Shown: positions 7,769-14,941 of the stretch, piece by piece
Layout: every line of letters starts with the position of its first letter
How positions within the stretch are numbered: position 1 is the stretch's first letter
NCBI GenBank assembly: GCA_945926565.1
Contig: CAMELY010000002.1
Span: forward strand, 1 to 26,734
Direction: 5' to 3'
Length of the DNA stretch: 26,734 nucleotides
From: an uncultured Clostridia bacterium
GTDB taxonomy: Bacteria; Bacillota; Clostridia; Oscillospirales; Oscillospiraceae
Position numbers and translations under genes: made by a program
Notes under the pieces: model-generated
Seen by the model: the letters and a program-made list of their open reading frames with translations, nothing else
The model's database searches: none
What the model was told of the DNA's origin: nothing

Positions 7769-9520
7769 GTGCCAATCCCAGAGTCATTTTTGGAAGAGCT
7801 GAACGCCAGGACGGACATTGTGGATCTGATCTCCGGCTATGTCTCCCTGACCAAAAAGGGGAACCGCTACTGGGGCCTGTGCCCCTTCCACAGTGAGAAG
7901 ACCCCCTCCTTCTCGGTGGCGCCGGACAAGCAGATGTACTACTGCTTCGGCTGCCACAAGGGAGGCGGCGCCATTCAGTTTGTCATGGAGACGGAGAGCG
8001 TCTCCTTCCCCGAGGCGGTGGCCATTCTGGCCCAGCGGGCGGGCCTCCCGATGCCGGAGACCCAGGGCCAGGGGGATAACCGGAAAAAGCGGGAACGGCT
8101 CTATCAGCTCAACAAGGCCGCCGCCCGGTGGTACCACCAGAATCTCCTCTCCCCCCAGGCCCGGGTGGCCCAGGAGTATTTTACCCGACGGGGCCTCTCC
8201 AAGCGTACCATCACCAACTTCGGCCTGGGCTATTCCTTCAACCAGTGGGACGGACTGATCAAGGCCATGTCCGAGCAGGGGTATGAGAAACAGGAGCTGC
8301 TGGACGCCGGCCTGGTGGTGAAAAACGAGAAGGGTCATATCTACGACCGGTTCCGGGGCCGGGTCATGTTTCCCATCATCGACCTGCGGGGCAACGTCAT
8401 CGGCTTCGGCGGCCGGGTGCTGGACGACTCCACCCCCAAGTATCTGAACTCCCCGGACACCATCATCTATAATAAGAGCAAAAACCTCTTCGCCCTCAAC
8501 CTGGCCAAAAAGTCCAAGCGGGGCATGATTATCCTCACCGAGGGCTATATGGATACCATCGCCCTCCACCAGGCGGGCTTTGACTGCGCCGTGGCCTCCT
8601 TGGGCACTTCACTTACCCCCGACCACGCCCGGATGATCGCCCAGCGCACCCAGGAGGTGGTCATCTCCTACGACAGCGACGCCGCCGGCGTCAATGCCGC
8701 CCAGCGGGCCATCCAGCTGCTGAACAAGACGGGGATCCGGGTGCGGGTGCTCAAGGTCACCGGGGCCAAGGATCCGGACGAGTTCATCAAAAAGTACGGC
8801 GCCGCCGCCTTCCAGAAGCTGATTGACGGCTCGGAGAACCATGTGGAGTTCCGGCTGCTCCAGGTGAAGAACAAGTACGACCTGAGCGAGGACGACCAGC
8901 GGGTGGCCTGTATCCAGGAGCTGGCCCAGGTGATCGCCCGGCTCCCGGGCGCCGCCGAGCGGGAGGTCTACGGCACCCGGATGGCAAAGGAGCTGGAGAT
9001 CACTCCGGACACTATGCTCCGGGAGGTCCAGCGCTGTCAGAAGCGGCAGCTGCGCTGGGAGGAGAAGCAGCAGGCCCGGAAGGTACTCCAGCCGGTGCAG
9101 ATGAACCAGCCGGAAAACCGGGCCCTCCGCTATGAGAACATGCGCTCCGGCAAGGCGGAGGAGGGGATTATCGCCCTGCTGCTCAATGACCCGGGGCTGC
9201 TGGCCAATACGAAAGGACTGAGCCCGGAGGACTTTTCCGTCCCCCTCTTTGGCCGGGTCTACCAGATGATTTGGGAGCGCTGGTCGGAGGAGCGGCCGGT
9301 CTCCCTCAACGTTCTGGGCCCCGAGCTTACCGGCGAGGAGATGAATCACCTGGCGTCCATTCTTCAAAATCCCCTCTCCCAGACCAACCGGGAGCGGGCC
9401 ATGGAGGATTACATCAATATCATACAGACGGAACGCCTGAAAGGCGGAAACCAGGCCGGGGTGGACGATGCCGCCCTGATGGCCTACAGAGACAAAAAAG
9501 GCATGGAGGAACCGACATGA
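7769..9520 (+). CDS. dnaG: DNA primase
   Basis: Synthesises RNA primers at the replication fork with the replicative helicase. The 583-residue protein has a CHC2 zinc finger (C38, H41, C59, C62 in [11 protein letters not shown]...[10 protein letters not shown]), a catalytic core, a TOPRIM domain with LTEGYMD (E258) and the metal-binding DSDAAG (302-307), and a C-terminal helicase-interacting region from about residue 440. The GTG start at 7769 is chosen because GAGAGGAGGG lies about 6 nt upstream and the protein then starts with the usual helix ([18 protein letters not shown]). Its stop overlaps the rpoD start as ATGA, so the two are translationally coupled. Confidence 0.97.
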   Translation: MPIPESFLEELNARTDIVDLISGYVSLTKKGNRYWGLCPFHSEKTPSFSVAPDKQMYYCFGCHKGGGAIQFVMETESVSFPEAVAILAQRAGLPMPETQGQGDNRKKRERLYQLNKAAARWYHQNLLSPQARVAQEYFTRRGLSKRTITNFGLGYSFNQWDGLIKAMSEQGYEKQELLDAGLVVKNEKGHIYDRFRGRVMFPIIDLRGNVIGFGGRVLDDSTPKYLNSPDTIIYNKSKNLFALNLAKKSKRGMIILTEGYMDTIALHQAGFDCAVASLGTSLTPDHARMIAQRTQEVVISYDSDAAGVNAAQRAIQLLNKTGIRVRVLKVTGAKDPDEFIKKYGAAAFQKLIDGSENHVEFRLLQVKNKYDLSEDDQRVACIQELAQVIARLPGAAEREVYGTRMAKELEITPDTMLREVQRCQKRQLRWEEKQQARKVLQPVQMNQPENRALRYENMRSGKAEEGIIALLLNDPGLLANTKGLSPEDFSVPLFGRVYQMIWERWSEERPVSLNVLGPELTGEEMNHLASILQNPLSQTNRERAMEDYINIIQTERLKGGNQAGVDDAALMAYRDKKGMEEPT

Positions 9521-10761
9521 GCGACAAGAAGAAAAACCCCGAAAAGAGCAAAGAGAACCAGACCCGGATTCCGGAGGGTGTCCCGGGGGCAGAGAAGCTC
9601 AACGAGCTGATCGAGCGGGGCAAGAAAAAGGGGAAGCTCACCGCCATCGAGATGATGGAGCTGGACGGCGTGGAGCTGGACAGCGAAACCCTGGATCGCT
9701 TCTATGACATCCTGGAGAATCAGGGCATCGAGCTGGTCACCGACGATGAGATTCCCGAGACCTTGGAGCCACCCGAGGAGGAGATCGAGGAGCTGCCCGA
9801 GGAGGAGGTCATCGACCCCAACACCCTGATGGACAGCTTCGGCATCGACGACCCGGTGCGGATGTACCTGAAGGAGATCGGCAAGGTTCCCCTGCTCACC
9901 CCCGACGAGGAGACGGAGCTGGCCATGGGCATGAGCGCCGGTTATGCCGCCAAGGAGCAGCTGGACGAGCTGGAGGACAGCGGGGAGGAGATCCCCGAGG
10001 AGGTTCGCAAGGAGCTGGAGAAGGCGGTGAAAAAGGGCGAGCGCTGCAAGCAGCGGCTGGCCGAGGCCAACCTCCGTCTGGTGGGCTCCATCGCAAAGCG
10101 CTATGTGGGCCGGGGCATGCTCTTCCTGGATCTGATCCAGGAGGGCAATCTGGGCCTGATCAAGGCGGTGGAGAAGTTCGACTACACCAAGGGCTATAAA
10201 TTTTCCACCTACGCCACCTGGTGGATCCGTCAGGCCATCACCCGTGCCATCGCCGACCAGGCCCGCACCATCCGTATCCCCGTCCACATGGTGGAGACCA
10301 TCAACAAGGTCATCCGGGTCTCCCGTCAGCTCCTCCAGGAGCTGGGACACGACCCCACCCCGGAGGAGATTGCCGCCGAGATGAGTATGCCGGTGGACAA
10401 GGTGCGGGAGATCCTCAAGATCGCCCAGGAGCCGGTCTCCCTGGAGACCCCCATCGGCGAGGAGGAGGACTCCCATCTGGGCGACTTCATCCCCGACGAG
10501 GACGCCAGCGAGCCCTCTGAGGCGGCCTCCTTCACCCTGCTCAAGGAGCAGCTGGTGGAGGTGCTCTCCACCCTGACCCCCCGGGAGGAGAAGGTGCTCA
10601 AGCTCCGATTCGGCATCGAGGACGGCCGTACCCGCACCCTGGAAGAGGTGGGCAAGCAGTTCCACGTCACCCGGGAGCGCATCCGTCAGATCGAGGCCAA
10701 GGCCCTGCGCAAGCTGCGCCATCCCAGCCGCTCCAAAAAGCTGAAGGATTTCCTGAACTGA
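9517..10761 (+). CDS. rpoD: Primary (housekeeping) RNA polymerase sigma factor
   Basis: The 414-residue vegetative sigma-A directs RNA polymerase to the TTGACA/TATAAT promoters seen in this window. Regions in order: 1.1 (about 25-75), an acidic linker (78-100, many Glu), 1.2 ([18 protein letters not shown], 111-128), 2.1-2.4 (LAEANLRLV to RTIRIPVHM, 181-258, nearly identical to Bacillus SigA), region 3 (260-310) and region 4 ([14 protein letters not shown]...[20 protein letters not shown], 353-403). An acidic insert of roughly 30 residues (about 141-175) separates 1.2 from 2.1 and is absent from B. subtilis SigA. The ATG at 9517 overlaps the dnaG stop; GGAGG lies a few bases upstream. Confidence 0.98.
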   Translation: MSDKKKNPEKSKENQTRIPEGVPGAEKLNELIERGKKKGKLTAIEMMELDGVELDSETLDRFYDILENQGIELVTDDEIPETLEPPEEEIEELPEEEVIDPNTLMDSFGIDDPVRMYLKEIGKVPLLTPDEETELAMGMSAGYAAKEQLDELEDSGEEIPEEVRKELEKAVKKGERCKQRLAEANLRLVGSIAKRYVGRGMLFLDLIQEGNLGLIKAVEKFDYTKGYKFSTYATWWIRQAITRAIADQARTIRIPVHMVETINKVIRVSRQLLQELGHDPTPEEIAAEMSMPVDKVREILKIAQEPVSLETPIGEEEDSHLGDFIPDEDASEPSEAASFTLLKEQLVEVLSTLTPREEKVLKLRFGIEDGRTRTLEEVGKQFHVTRERIRQIEAKALRKLRHPSRSKKLKDFLN

Positions 10762-10782
10762 CCGGACATTGACTTGCGATAC

Positions 10783-10811
10783 AATGTAGGGCGGGGGCTT
10801 GCCCCCGCTCT
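10783..10811. repeat. Second copy of the GTAGGGCGGGGG hairpin repeat
   Basis: The first 24 bases are identical to 6402-6425. It folds as AGGGCGGGGG with CCCCCGCTCT around a CTTG loop (10 pairs with one G-T), starting 22 bases after the rpoD stop. There is no T-run, so it is a repeat or an mRNA 3'-end stabiliser rather than a classic terminator. Confidence 0.75.
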
Positions 10812-10852
10812 GGGATGGGATATTCGGAAAAAGAAGAGAGAAGAGAGACAAC

Positions 10853-12067
10853 GTGAATCAGAAAACCAACCGGGAAAGGGCGGTTCAGGCCTTTCTTGCT
10901 GCCATCATCTGTTACTCAGTGGCCACCGGCCTGAGCAGCAGCATCTACACCAACTACTTTAAGGAGGCCTACCAGGCGGACTCCTTTCTCCGGGGCCTCA
11001 TCGAGATTCCCCGGGAGTCCCCCGGCATCCTGACCCTGCTGCTCATCTCCGGCCTGGGCTTTCTGGGCAATGTGGAGCTGGCGGTCATCGCCCATGCCCT
11101 GATCACCGTGGGATTGGTGGTCATGGGCTTCCTGTCCCCCGGCCTGGGGGTGATGATGGTATTCCTCTTCATCAACTCCCTGGGCACCCATATGCTGCTC
11201 ACCCTCAACGACGCCATTGCCATCTCCCTGGCGGACAAGGGGAAGACTGGCACCATGCTGGGCAAGGTGAAGGGGATCTCCACCTTCTGCTCTTTGCTCA
11301 TTGCCGTGGTGGTCTTTTTCGGGTTCCGGCTGGGCTGGTTCTCCTTTACCACCCCGGTGATTCTGCCCTTCGCCATCGCGGCTGTGGTCTCCCTGGGGGC
11401 GGTGACGGCCATGCTGCGGATGAAGCGGTTTCACCCAGACGGCGGCACGGCAAAGAAATTTCATCTGCTGCTGCGGAAAGAGTACATCCCCTACTACTGC
11501 ATCACCTTCGCATACGGCTGCCAGAAGCGGATCCGTCTGGTGTTCGGCCCCTGGGTGATTGCGGAGCTGCTGTACATGGGGGCAGACACCCTGGCCCTGC
11601 TGGCCATCGCCACCCACTTTATCGGTACCGCCTTCGGCCCCTGGATCGGCCGGATGCTGGACAAGTGGGGGGTGCGTAAAATGCTGCTCATTGAGGCGGG
11701 CTATATCGCCGTCACCGCCGGTATGCTGGGCATTGCCGCTCAGCTGCTCTACAGCGGCTCCTCCGGCGGCTGGCTCACGATTTTTACCTTCGTGGCCTAT
11801 GTGCTGTGCAATCTCCTGGAGCCCTTCAATATGGTTCACTCCTATCTGATGCGCTACCTGGCGCTGGATCCCTCGGAGGTCACCGAGAGCCTCTCCGCAG
11901 GCCTTGCGGTAGACCATATTGTGGCGATTGTCATCTCCCCGGTCTTCGGCTTTGTCTGGCTGAACTGGGGCCCCGGCTATGTCTTCTTTATCGTGGCCCT
12001 CTTCTCCCTGTGCCAGATGGCGGTGTCCCTCTGGCTGCGGGGTAAAAAAGCGGCTACGGAGATGTGA
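10853..12067 (+). CDS. Major facilitator superfamily transporter, substrate unknown
   Basis: A 404-residue polytopic membrane protein with about 12 hydrophobic segments in two halves, joined by a central basic loop around RMKRFHPDGGTAKKFHLLLRKEY. The second half carries an MFS-like cytoplasmic loop, GRMLDKWGVRKMLLIEAGY. The substrate cannot be told from sequence. I chose the GTG at 10853 (NQKTNRERAVQAFL...) because it places the first membrane helix near the N-terminus; a longer in-frame form from 10799 would start inside the hairpin repeat and is unlikely. The site before GTG is only a purine-rich AAGAGAG run, so initiation may be weak. It stands alone between rpoD and the DUF362 gene. Confidence 0.8.
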   Translation: MNQKTNRERAVQAFLAAIICYSVATGLSSSIYTNYFKEAYQADSFLRGLIEIPRESPGILTLLLISGLGFLGNVELAVIAHALITVGLVVMGFLSPGLGVMMVFLFINSLGTHMLLTLNDAIAISLADKGKTGTMLGKVKGISTFCSLLIAVVVFFGFRLGWFSFTTPVILPFAIAAVVSLGAVTAMLRMKRFHPDGGTAKKFHLLLRKEYIPYYCITFAYGCQKRIRLVFGPWVIAELLYMGADTLALLAIATHFIGTAFGPWIGRMLDKWGVRKMLLIEAGYIAVTAGMLGIAAQLLYSGSSGGWLTIFTFVAYVLCNLLEPFNMVHSYLMRYLALDPSEVTESLSAGLAVDHIVAIVISPVFGFVWLNWGPGYVFFIVALFSLCQMAVSLWLRGKKAATEM

Positions 12068-12120
12068 AAAACTGACAAGTAATTTTCCCTTACAAACAGA
12101 CTGAGATTGGAGGCATTACA

Positions 12121-13245
12121 ATGCAGGCATCCCAAGTGTATTTCACCGACTTTCGAGTCACCGTCGGCCACAGCCGGCTGGAAAAGCTCCAGCGGCTGCT
12201 GACCAAAGCCGGCATGGATCAGATCGATTTTGACGGCAAGTTTGTGGCCATCAAAATCCACTTCGGCGAGCCGGGCAACCTGGCCTATCTCCGGCCCAAC
12301 TATGCCAAGGCGGTGGCCGACTACATCAAGGCCCGGGGCGGCAAGCCCTTCCTGACCGACTGCAACACCCTCTATCCGGGCCGCCGCAAAAACGCCCTGG
12401 AGCATCTGGAGACCGCCTGGGAGAACGGCTTCACCCCCCTCTCCGCCGGCTGCCCGGTGATCATCGCCGACGGTCTGAAGGGTACGGATGAGACGCTGGT
12501 GCCCGTCCACAACGGCGTACGGGTGAAGGAGGCCAAAATCGGCCACGCCATTATGGACGCCGACATTGTCATCAGCCTCAACCACTTCAAGGGCCACGAG
12601 ATGGCCGGCTTCGGCGGCGCCCTGAAGAATCTGGGCATGGGCTGCGGCAGCCGGGCGGGCAAGATGGAGCAGCACAACCACGGCAAGCCGGTGGTCAATC
12701 CGGAGCTCTGCCGCAATTGCAAGCTCTGCGCCCGCCAGTGTGCCCAGAGCGCCATCTCCTACGACACCGGAAAGGCGTTCATCGACCACAGCAAGTGCGT
12801 GGGCTGCGGCCGGTGCATCGGCGGCTGCAACTTTGACGCCATCTCTCCCAGCGACGACAGCTCCGCAGAGGATCTGAACTACAAGATGGCGGAGTATGCC
12901 CAGGCGGTCTGCTATGGCCGGCCCAACTTCCATATCAACCTGGTCATGGATATCTCCCCCAACTGCGACTGCCACGGGGAGAACGATGTGGCCATCCTGC
13001 CCGACGTGGGCATGTTCGCCTCCTTCGACCCGGTGGCGCTGGATCAGGCCTGCGCAGATGCCTGCCTGCGCCAGAAGCCCATGCCCAACTCCCAGCTCTC
13101 GGACAATATGGCAAAACCCCACTTCCACGACTACCACGACCACTTCAAGAACTCCACCCCCGAGTCCGAGTGGAAGTCCTGCCTGGAGCACGCCGAGGAG
13201 ATCGGCCTGGGCACCCGGACCTATGAGCTTGTCACGCTGAAATAA
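12121..13245 (+). CDS. DUF362 protein with two [4Fe-4S] ferredoxin clusters
   Basis: The 374-residue protein has an N-terminal DUF362 domain (about 1-190; KIHFGEPGNLAYLRP, VISLNHFKGHEMAGFGGALKNLGMG) followed by a bacterial 2x[4Fe-4S] ferredoxin domain: C197-C200-C203-C207 and C226-C229-C232-C236, both CxxCxxCxxxC. DUF362 resumes after it (LPDVGMFASFDPVALDQACADACL). Such proteins are common in strict anaerobes and are presumed electron carriers or redox enzymes; the partner is unknown. It has no signal peptide, so it is cytoplasmic. GGAGG lies 7 nt before the ATG. A strong terminator follows, so it is probably monocistronic; the 53-nt upstream gap shows no clear promoter. Confidence 0.88.
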   Translation: MQASQVYFTDFRVTVGHSRLEKLQRLLTKAGMDQIDFDGKFVAIKIHFGEPGNLAYLRPNYAKAVADYIKARGGKPFLTDCNTLYPGRRKNALEHLETAWENGFTPLSAGCPVIIADGLKGTDETLVPVHNGVRVKEAKIGHAIMDADIVISLNHFKGHEMAGFGGALKNLGMGCGSRAGKMEQHNHGKPVVNPELCRNCKLCARQCAQSAISYDTGKAFIDHSKCVGCGRCIGGCNFDAISPSDDSSAEDLNYKMAEYAQAVCYGRPNFHINLVMDISPNCDCHGENDVAILPDVGMFASFDPVALDQACADACLRQKPMPNSQLSDNMAKPHFHDYHDHFKNSTPESEWKSCLEHAEEIGLGTRTYELVTLK

Positions 13246-13270
13246 CGCCGGCGAAAATCCATTCTGGAAC

Positions 13271-13310
13271 ATCCCTCCTCTGCATATCCTGTAGCAGAGG
13301 AGGGATTTTT
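13271..13310 (+). terminator. Intrinsic terminator whose 3' arm is the next gene's ribosome site
   Basis: A 13-bp perfect stem (13271-13283 with 13294-13306) closes a 10-nt loop and runs into a T-rich tail ending at 13310. It terminates the DUF362 transcript. The 3' arm contains GAGGAGG (13297-13303), 7-8 nt before the ATG at 13312, so the same bases serve as Shine-Dalgarno for the next gene. Confidence 0.85.
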
Positions 13311-13311
13311 C

Positions 13312-13821
13312 ATGGAGAGACTGGACAAGCAACTGCTGGCCTGCTTTGTGGTGACCCTGGCGCTGGGGACGGCGCTGCACAATCTGTTCAACCTCTGGCC
13401 CAGTATCCTGACCGAGTTTTTCGCACCGGTCAACGAGAGCCTGTGGGAGCACGTCAAGCTGATCTTCTGGCCATACCTGCTGGCGGGGCTCTACCTGACC
13501 AGGGCAGGGAAGTGGCGGCGGGCGCCCTGGCTGCTCACTCTGCTGCTGCTCTGTGGGCTGCTGCTGGCAGCGGGCTGGTTTCTCCATGTCGTTCTGGGGG
13601 CGGGCGCGTATCAGCTGGATGTCTCCCTCTACCTCCTGCTCATGGGGCTGGCCTTTTTGCTGCCCGTCCTGCTGCCAGTAGGGGAGCGGTGGGAGAGTCT
13701 GCTCACCGGGGCGGTCATCCTGCTGGCAGGCCTCATCATCTGCTGGACGATCCAGCCGCCCAACACCGACCTCTTTCATGACCTGTCCCTGGCGGACACC
13801 TTTTTCCGCCTGCCCTGTTGA
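13312..13821 (+). CDS. Small polytopic membrane protein, DUF6512-like
   Basis: A 169-residue hydrophobic protein with about five predicted membrane helices (residues about 8-26, 48-63, 72-95, 101-121, 128-147). The motif LHNLFNLWPS...FFAPVNESLWEHVKLIFWP (22-54) between helices 1 and 2 is highly conserved-looking and matches my memory of the DUF6512 membrane family; no function is known. Start ATG 13312 is supported by GAGGAGG 7 nt upstream, although this sits in the 3' arm of the preceding terminator. It is followed by its own hairpin, so it is probably a single-gene unit expressed by read-through or from an unseen promoter. Confidence 0.75.
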   Translation: MERLDKQLLACFVVTLALGTALHNLFNLWPSILTEFFAPVNESLWEHVKLIFWPYLLAGLYLTRAGKWRRAPWLLTLLLLCGLLLAAGWFLHVVLGAGAYQLDVSLYLLLMGLAFLLPVLLPVGERWESLLTGAVILLAGLIICWTIQPPNTDLFHDLSLADTFFRLPC

Positions 13822-13869
13822 AAAACGCTCTCATGCAATCGGCGCTGTCTGGCTGCATGGGAGCGTTTT
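13822..13869. terminator. Terminator hairpin after the DUF6512-like gene
   Basis: A 16-bp stem, AAAACGCTCTCATGCA (13822-13837) with TGCATGGGAGCGTTTT (13854-13869), contains one G-T pair and a 16-nt loop. The A/T ends provide a short U-run in either direction. It begins immediately after the stop codon at 13819-13821. Confidence 0.75.
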
Positions 13870-13887
13870 GCTGGAAATCATTACAGC

Positions 13888-13916
13888 TTGCCCCGGCTCT
13901 GAGAATAGGTTACAAT
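13888..13916 (+). promoter_or_regulatory. Probable sigma-A promoter of the SleB-type hydrolase
   Basis: TTGCCC (13888-13893) and TACAAT (13911-13916, 5/6 match) are 17 bp apart. Start near 13923 and a leader of about 25 nt. A second TACAAT lies 11 bp further down at 13922-13927. The -10 overlaps the repeat described next. Confidence 0.55.
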
Positions 13917-13927
13917 TTAGTTACAAT
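13909..13927 (-). promoter_or_regulatory. WalR-box-like direct repeat over the promoter
   Basis: GTTACAAT occurs twice with an 11-bp period (13909-13916 and 13920-13927). Read on the minus strand this is TGTAAC-N5-TGTAAC, which fits the published WalR (YycF/VicR) consensus TGTWAH-N5-TGTWAH exactly. WalRK controls peptidoglycan hydrolases in Firmicutes, and the gene downstream is one. Because it covers the -10, binding would more likely repress than activate. The match is seen; regulation is inferred. Confidence 0.5.
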
Positions 13928-13947
13928 CTTTACAAGGAGTGTTACAT

Positions 13948-14772
13948 ATGAAAGTTACCCGACGACGGATCTTTTCCCTGGCGGCAGCCCTGATACTGAT
14001 GGTGGGACTGCTGGTTCCCAAGGCCCAGGCGGCCTCCAATGTCACCGTCAAGGTAAACGGAACCACCCTCTCCGGGGCCCAGCTCATCGGCAGCACCACT
14101 TATGTGCCCTTTGCCGAATTCTGCCGCACCATGGGAGCAAGCTCTGCCTCGGTCTCCGGCAAGACGGGAACCGCAAAGGGGAGCTACACCGTCCAGGCCA
14201 CAGCCGGGAACCCCTATGTGGTGGCCAACGGCCGCTACCTCTATACCGGCTCCTTCACCCCGGTGCGCCAGTCCGGCGGCAGCCTGCTGGTGCCAGTTCG
14301 CCCCCTGGCCAGGGCCTATGGAGCCTCCGTCTCCTGGAATGGCAAGACCTATACGGCCACAGTCACCGGCTCTGGCAAGCTGGCCAGCGGCAGCAGCACC
14401 TATGACAGCACCGACCTCCACTGGCTCAGCCGGATCATCTCTTCTGAGGCGAGAGGGGAGAGCCTGGCCGGCAAGATCGGCGTGGGCAACGTGGTGCTCA
14501 ACCGGGTGGCCAGCAAGTCCTTCCCCAATACGGTCAAGGGCGTGGTCTTCGAGGTGAACAGCGGCGTCTACCAGTTTACCCCCGCCGCCAACGGCAGCAT
14601 CCACGACAGTCCTACCGAGGAGAGCGTCATTGCCGCCAAGCTGGTGCTGGACGGCGCCAGCGCCGCCTCGGACGCCCTCTATTTCTTCAACCCGTCCAAA
14701 ACCTCCGCCTCCTGGATCGTCCGCAACCGCACCTATCTGGTGACCATCGGCAATCACGCCTTCTACCGCTGA
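13948..14772 (+). CDS. SleB/CwlJ-type cell wall (spore cortex) hydrolase with stalk domain
   Basis: A 274-residue exported protein. Residues 1-29 are a signal peptide (KVTRRR, hydrophobic LAAALILMVGLLV, cleavage near AQAAS). Residues about 31-140 look like a copper-amine-oxidase-N-type stalk repeat (VKVNGTTL, TYVPFAEFCRTMGA, LLVPVRPLARAYGASVSWNGKTYTATV). Residues about 155-274 are the hydrolase_2 (SleB) domain with catalytic E167 in SSEARGES, followed by IGVGNVVLNRVASKSFPNTVKGVVF and the FNP/IGNHAFYR end. SleB proteins are lytic transglycosylases of spore cortex; paralogues with a stalk may act on vegetative wall. The ATG at 13948 follows AAGGAG by 8 nt; a GTG nine bases earlier lies in that ribosome site. 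Confidence 0.9.
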   Translation: MKVTRRRIFSLAAALILMVGLLVPKAQAASNVTVKVNGTTLSGAQLIGSTTYVPFAEFCRTMGASSASVSGKTGTAKGSYTVQATAGNPYVVANGRYLYTGSFTPVRQSGGSLLVPVRPLARAYGASVSWNGKTYTATVTGSGKLASGSSTYDSTDLHWLSRIISSEARGESLAGKIGVGNVVLNRVASKSFPNTVKGVVFEVNSGVYQFTPAANGSIHDSPTEESVIAAKLVLDGASAASDALYFFNPSKTSASWIVRNRTYLVTIGNHAFYR

Positions 14773-14829
14773 GCAGGGGAGAGAGGCCTGGCAAGGGCCG
14801 ATCAGATACCTGTAAAGTAAATTGCTCAT

Positions 14830-14860
14830 ATATGTAAAGCACTAATACCTTACATATTTT
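14830..14860 (+). other. Small AT-rich hairpin after the SleB-type gene
   Basis: ATATGTAA (14830-14837) pairs with TTACATAT (14850-14857), followed by TTT on the plus strand. It may be a weak terminator for the upstream gene, 58 nt after its stop. The region 14810-14940 is clearly more AT-rich than its surroundings. Confidence 0.35.
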
Positions 14861-14878
14861 GGTGGCAGAAAATGGAAA

Positions 14879-14907
14879 ATTATAAGTAAAGCAAAGTCAC
14901 TTGTCAA
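14879..14907 (-). promoter_or_regulatory. Perfect sigma-A promoter match pointing antisense to the SleB-type gene
   Basis: On the minus strand TTGACA (14902-14907) and TATAAT (14879-14884) are 17 bp apart, matching all 12 consensus bases. The -35 lies inside one arm of the 22-bp inverted repeat and the -10 just beyond it. Transcription would start near 14872 and run into the 3' end of the plus-strand hydrolase gene. No coding frame with a ribosome site lies downstream, so the product would be a small or antisense RNA. Confidence 0.5.
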
Positions 14908-14940
14908 GCATCGAAAGATTGACAAGTGACTTTGCTTTAC
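14886..14940. terminator. 22-bp perfect inverted repeat between convergent genes
   Basis: Arms 14886-14907 and 14919-14940 are perfectly complementary over 22 bp with an 11-nt loop, GCATCGAAAGA. It begins one base after the amidase stop codon (minus strand) and lies between convergent genes, the usual place for a terminator. The minus-strand tail (ACTTATAATTTT) is only loosely T-rich and the plus-strand tail is not, so it is a non-canonical terminator at best. Confidence 0.6.
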
Positions 14941-14941
14941 A

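Noticed and set aside
9484-10851. 455-codon minus-strand frame opposite rpoD
   Set aside because: Leu/Gly/His-rich mirror of rpoD codons with no ribosome site or known motif.
10799-10852. Longer start for the MFS gene at a TTG in the hairpin repeat
   Set aside because: It would place initiation in a stable hairpin and add a charged, non-conserved-looking 18-residue extension; the GTG at 10853 fits better.
11977-13779. 600-codon minus-strand frame opposite the DUF362 and DUF6512-like genes
   Set aside because: Antisense to genes with clear motifs (eight ferredoxin cysteines); composition is Gln/Gly/Arg-rich with no recognisable domain.
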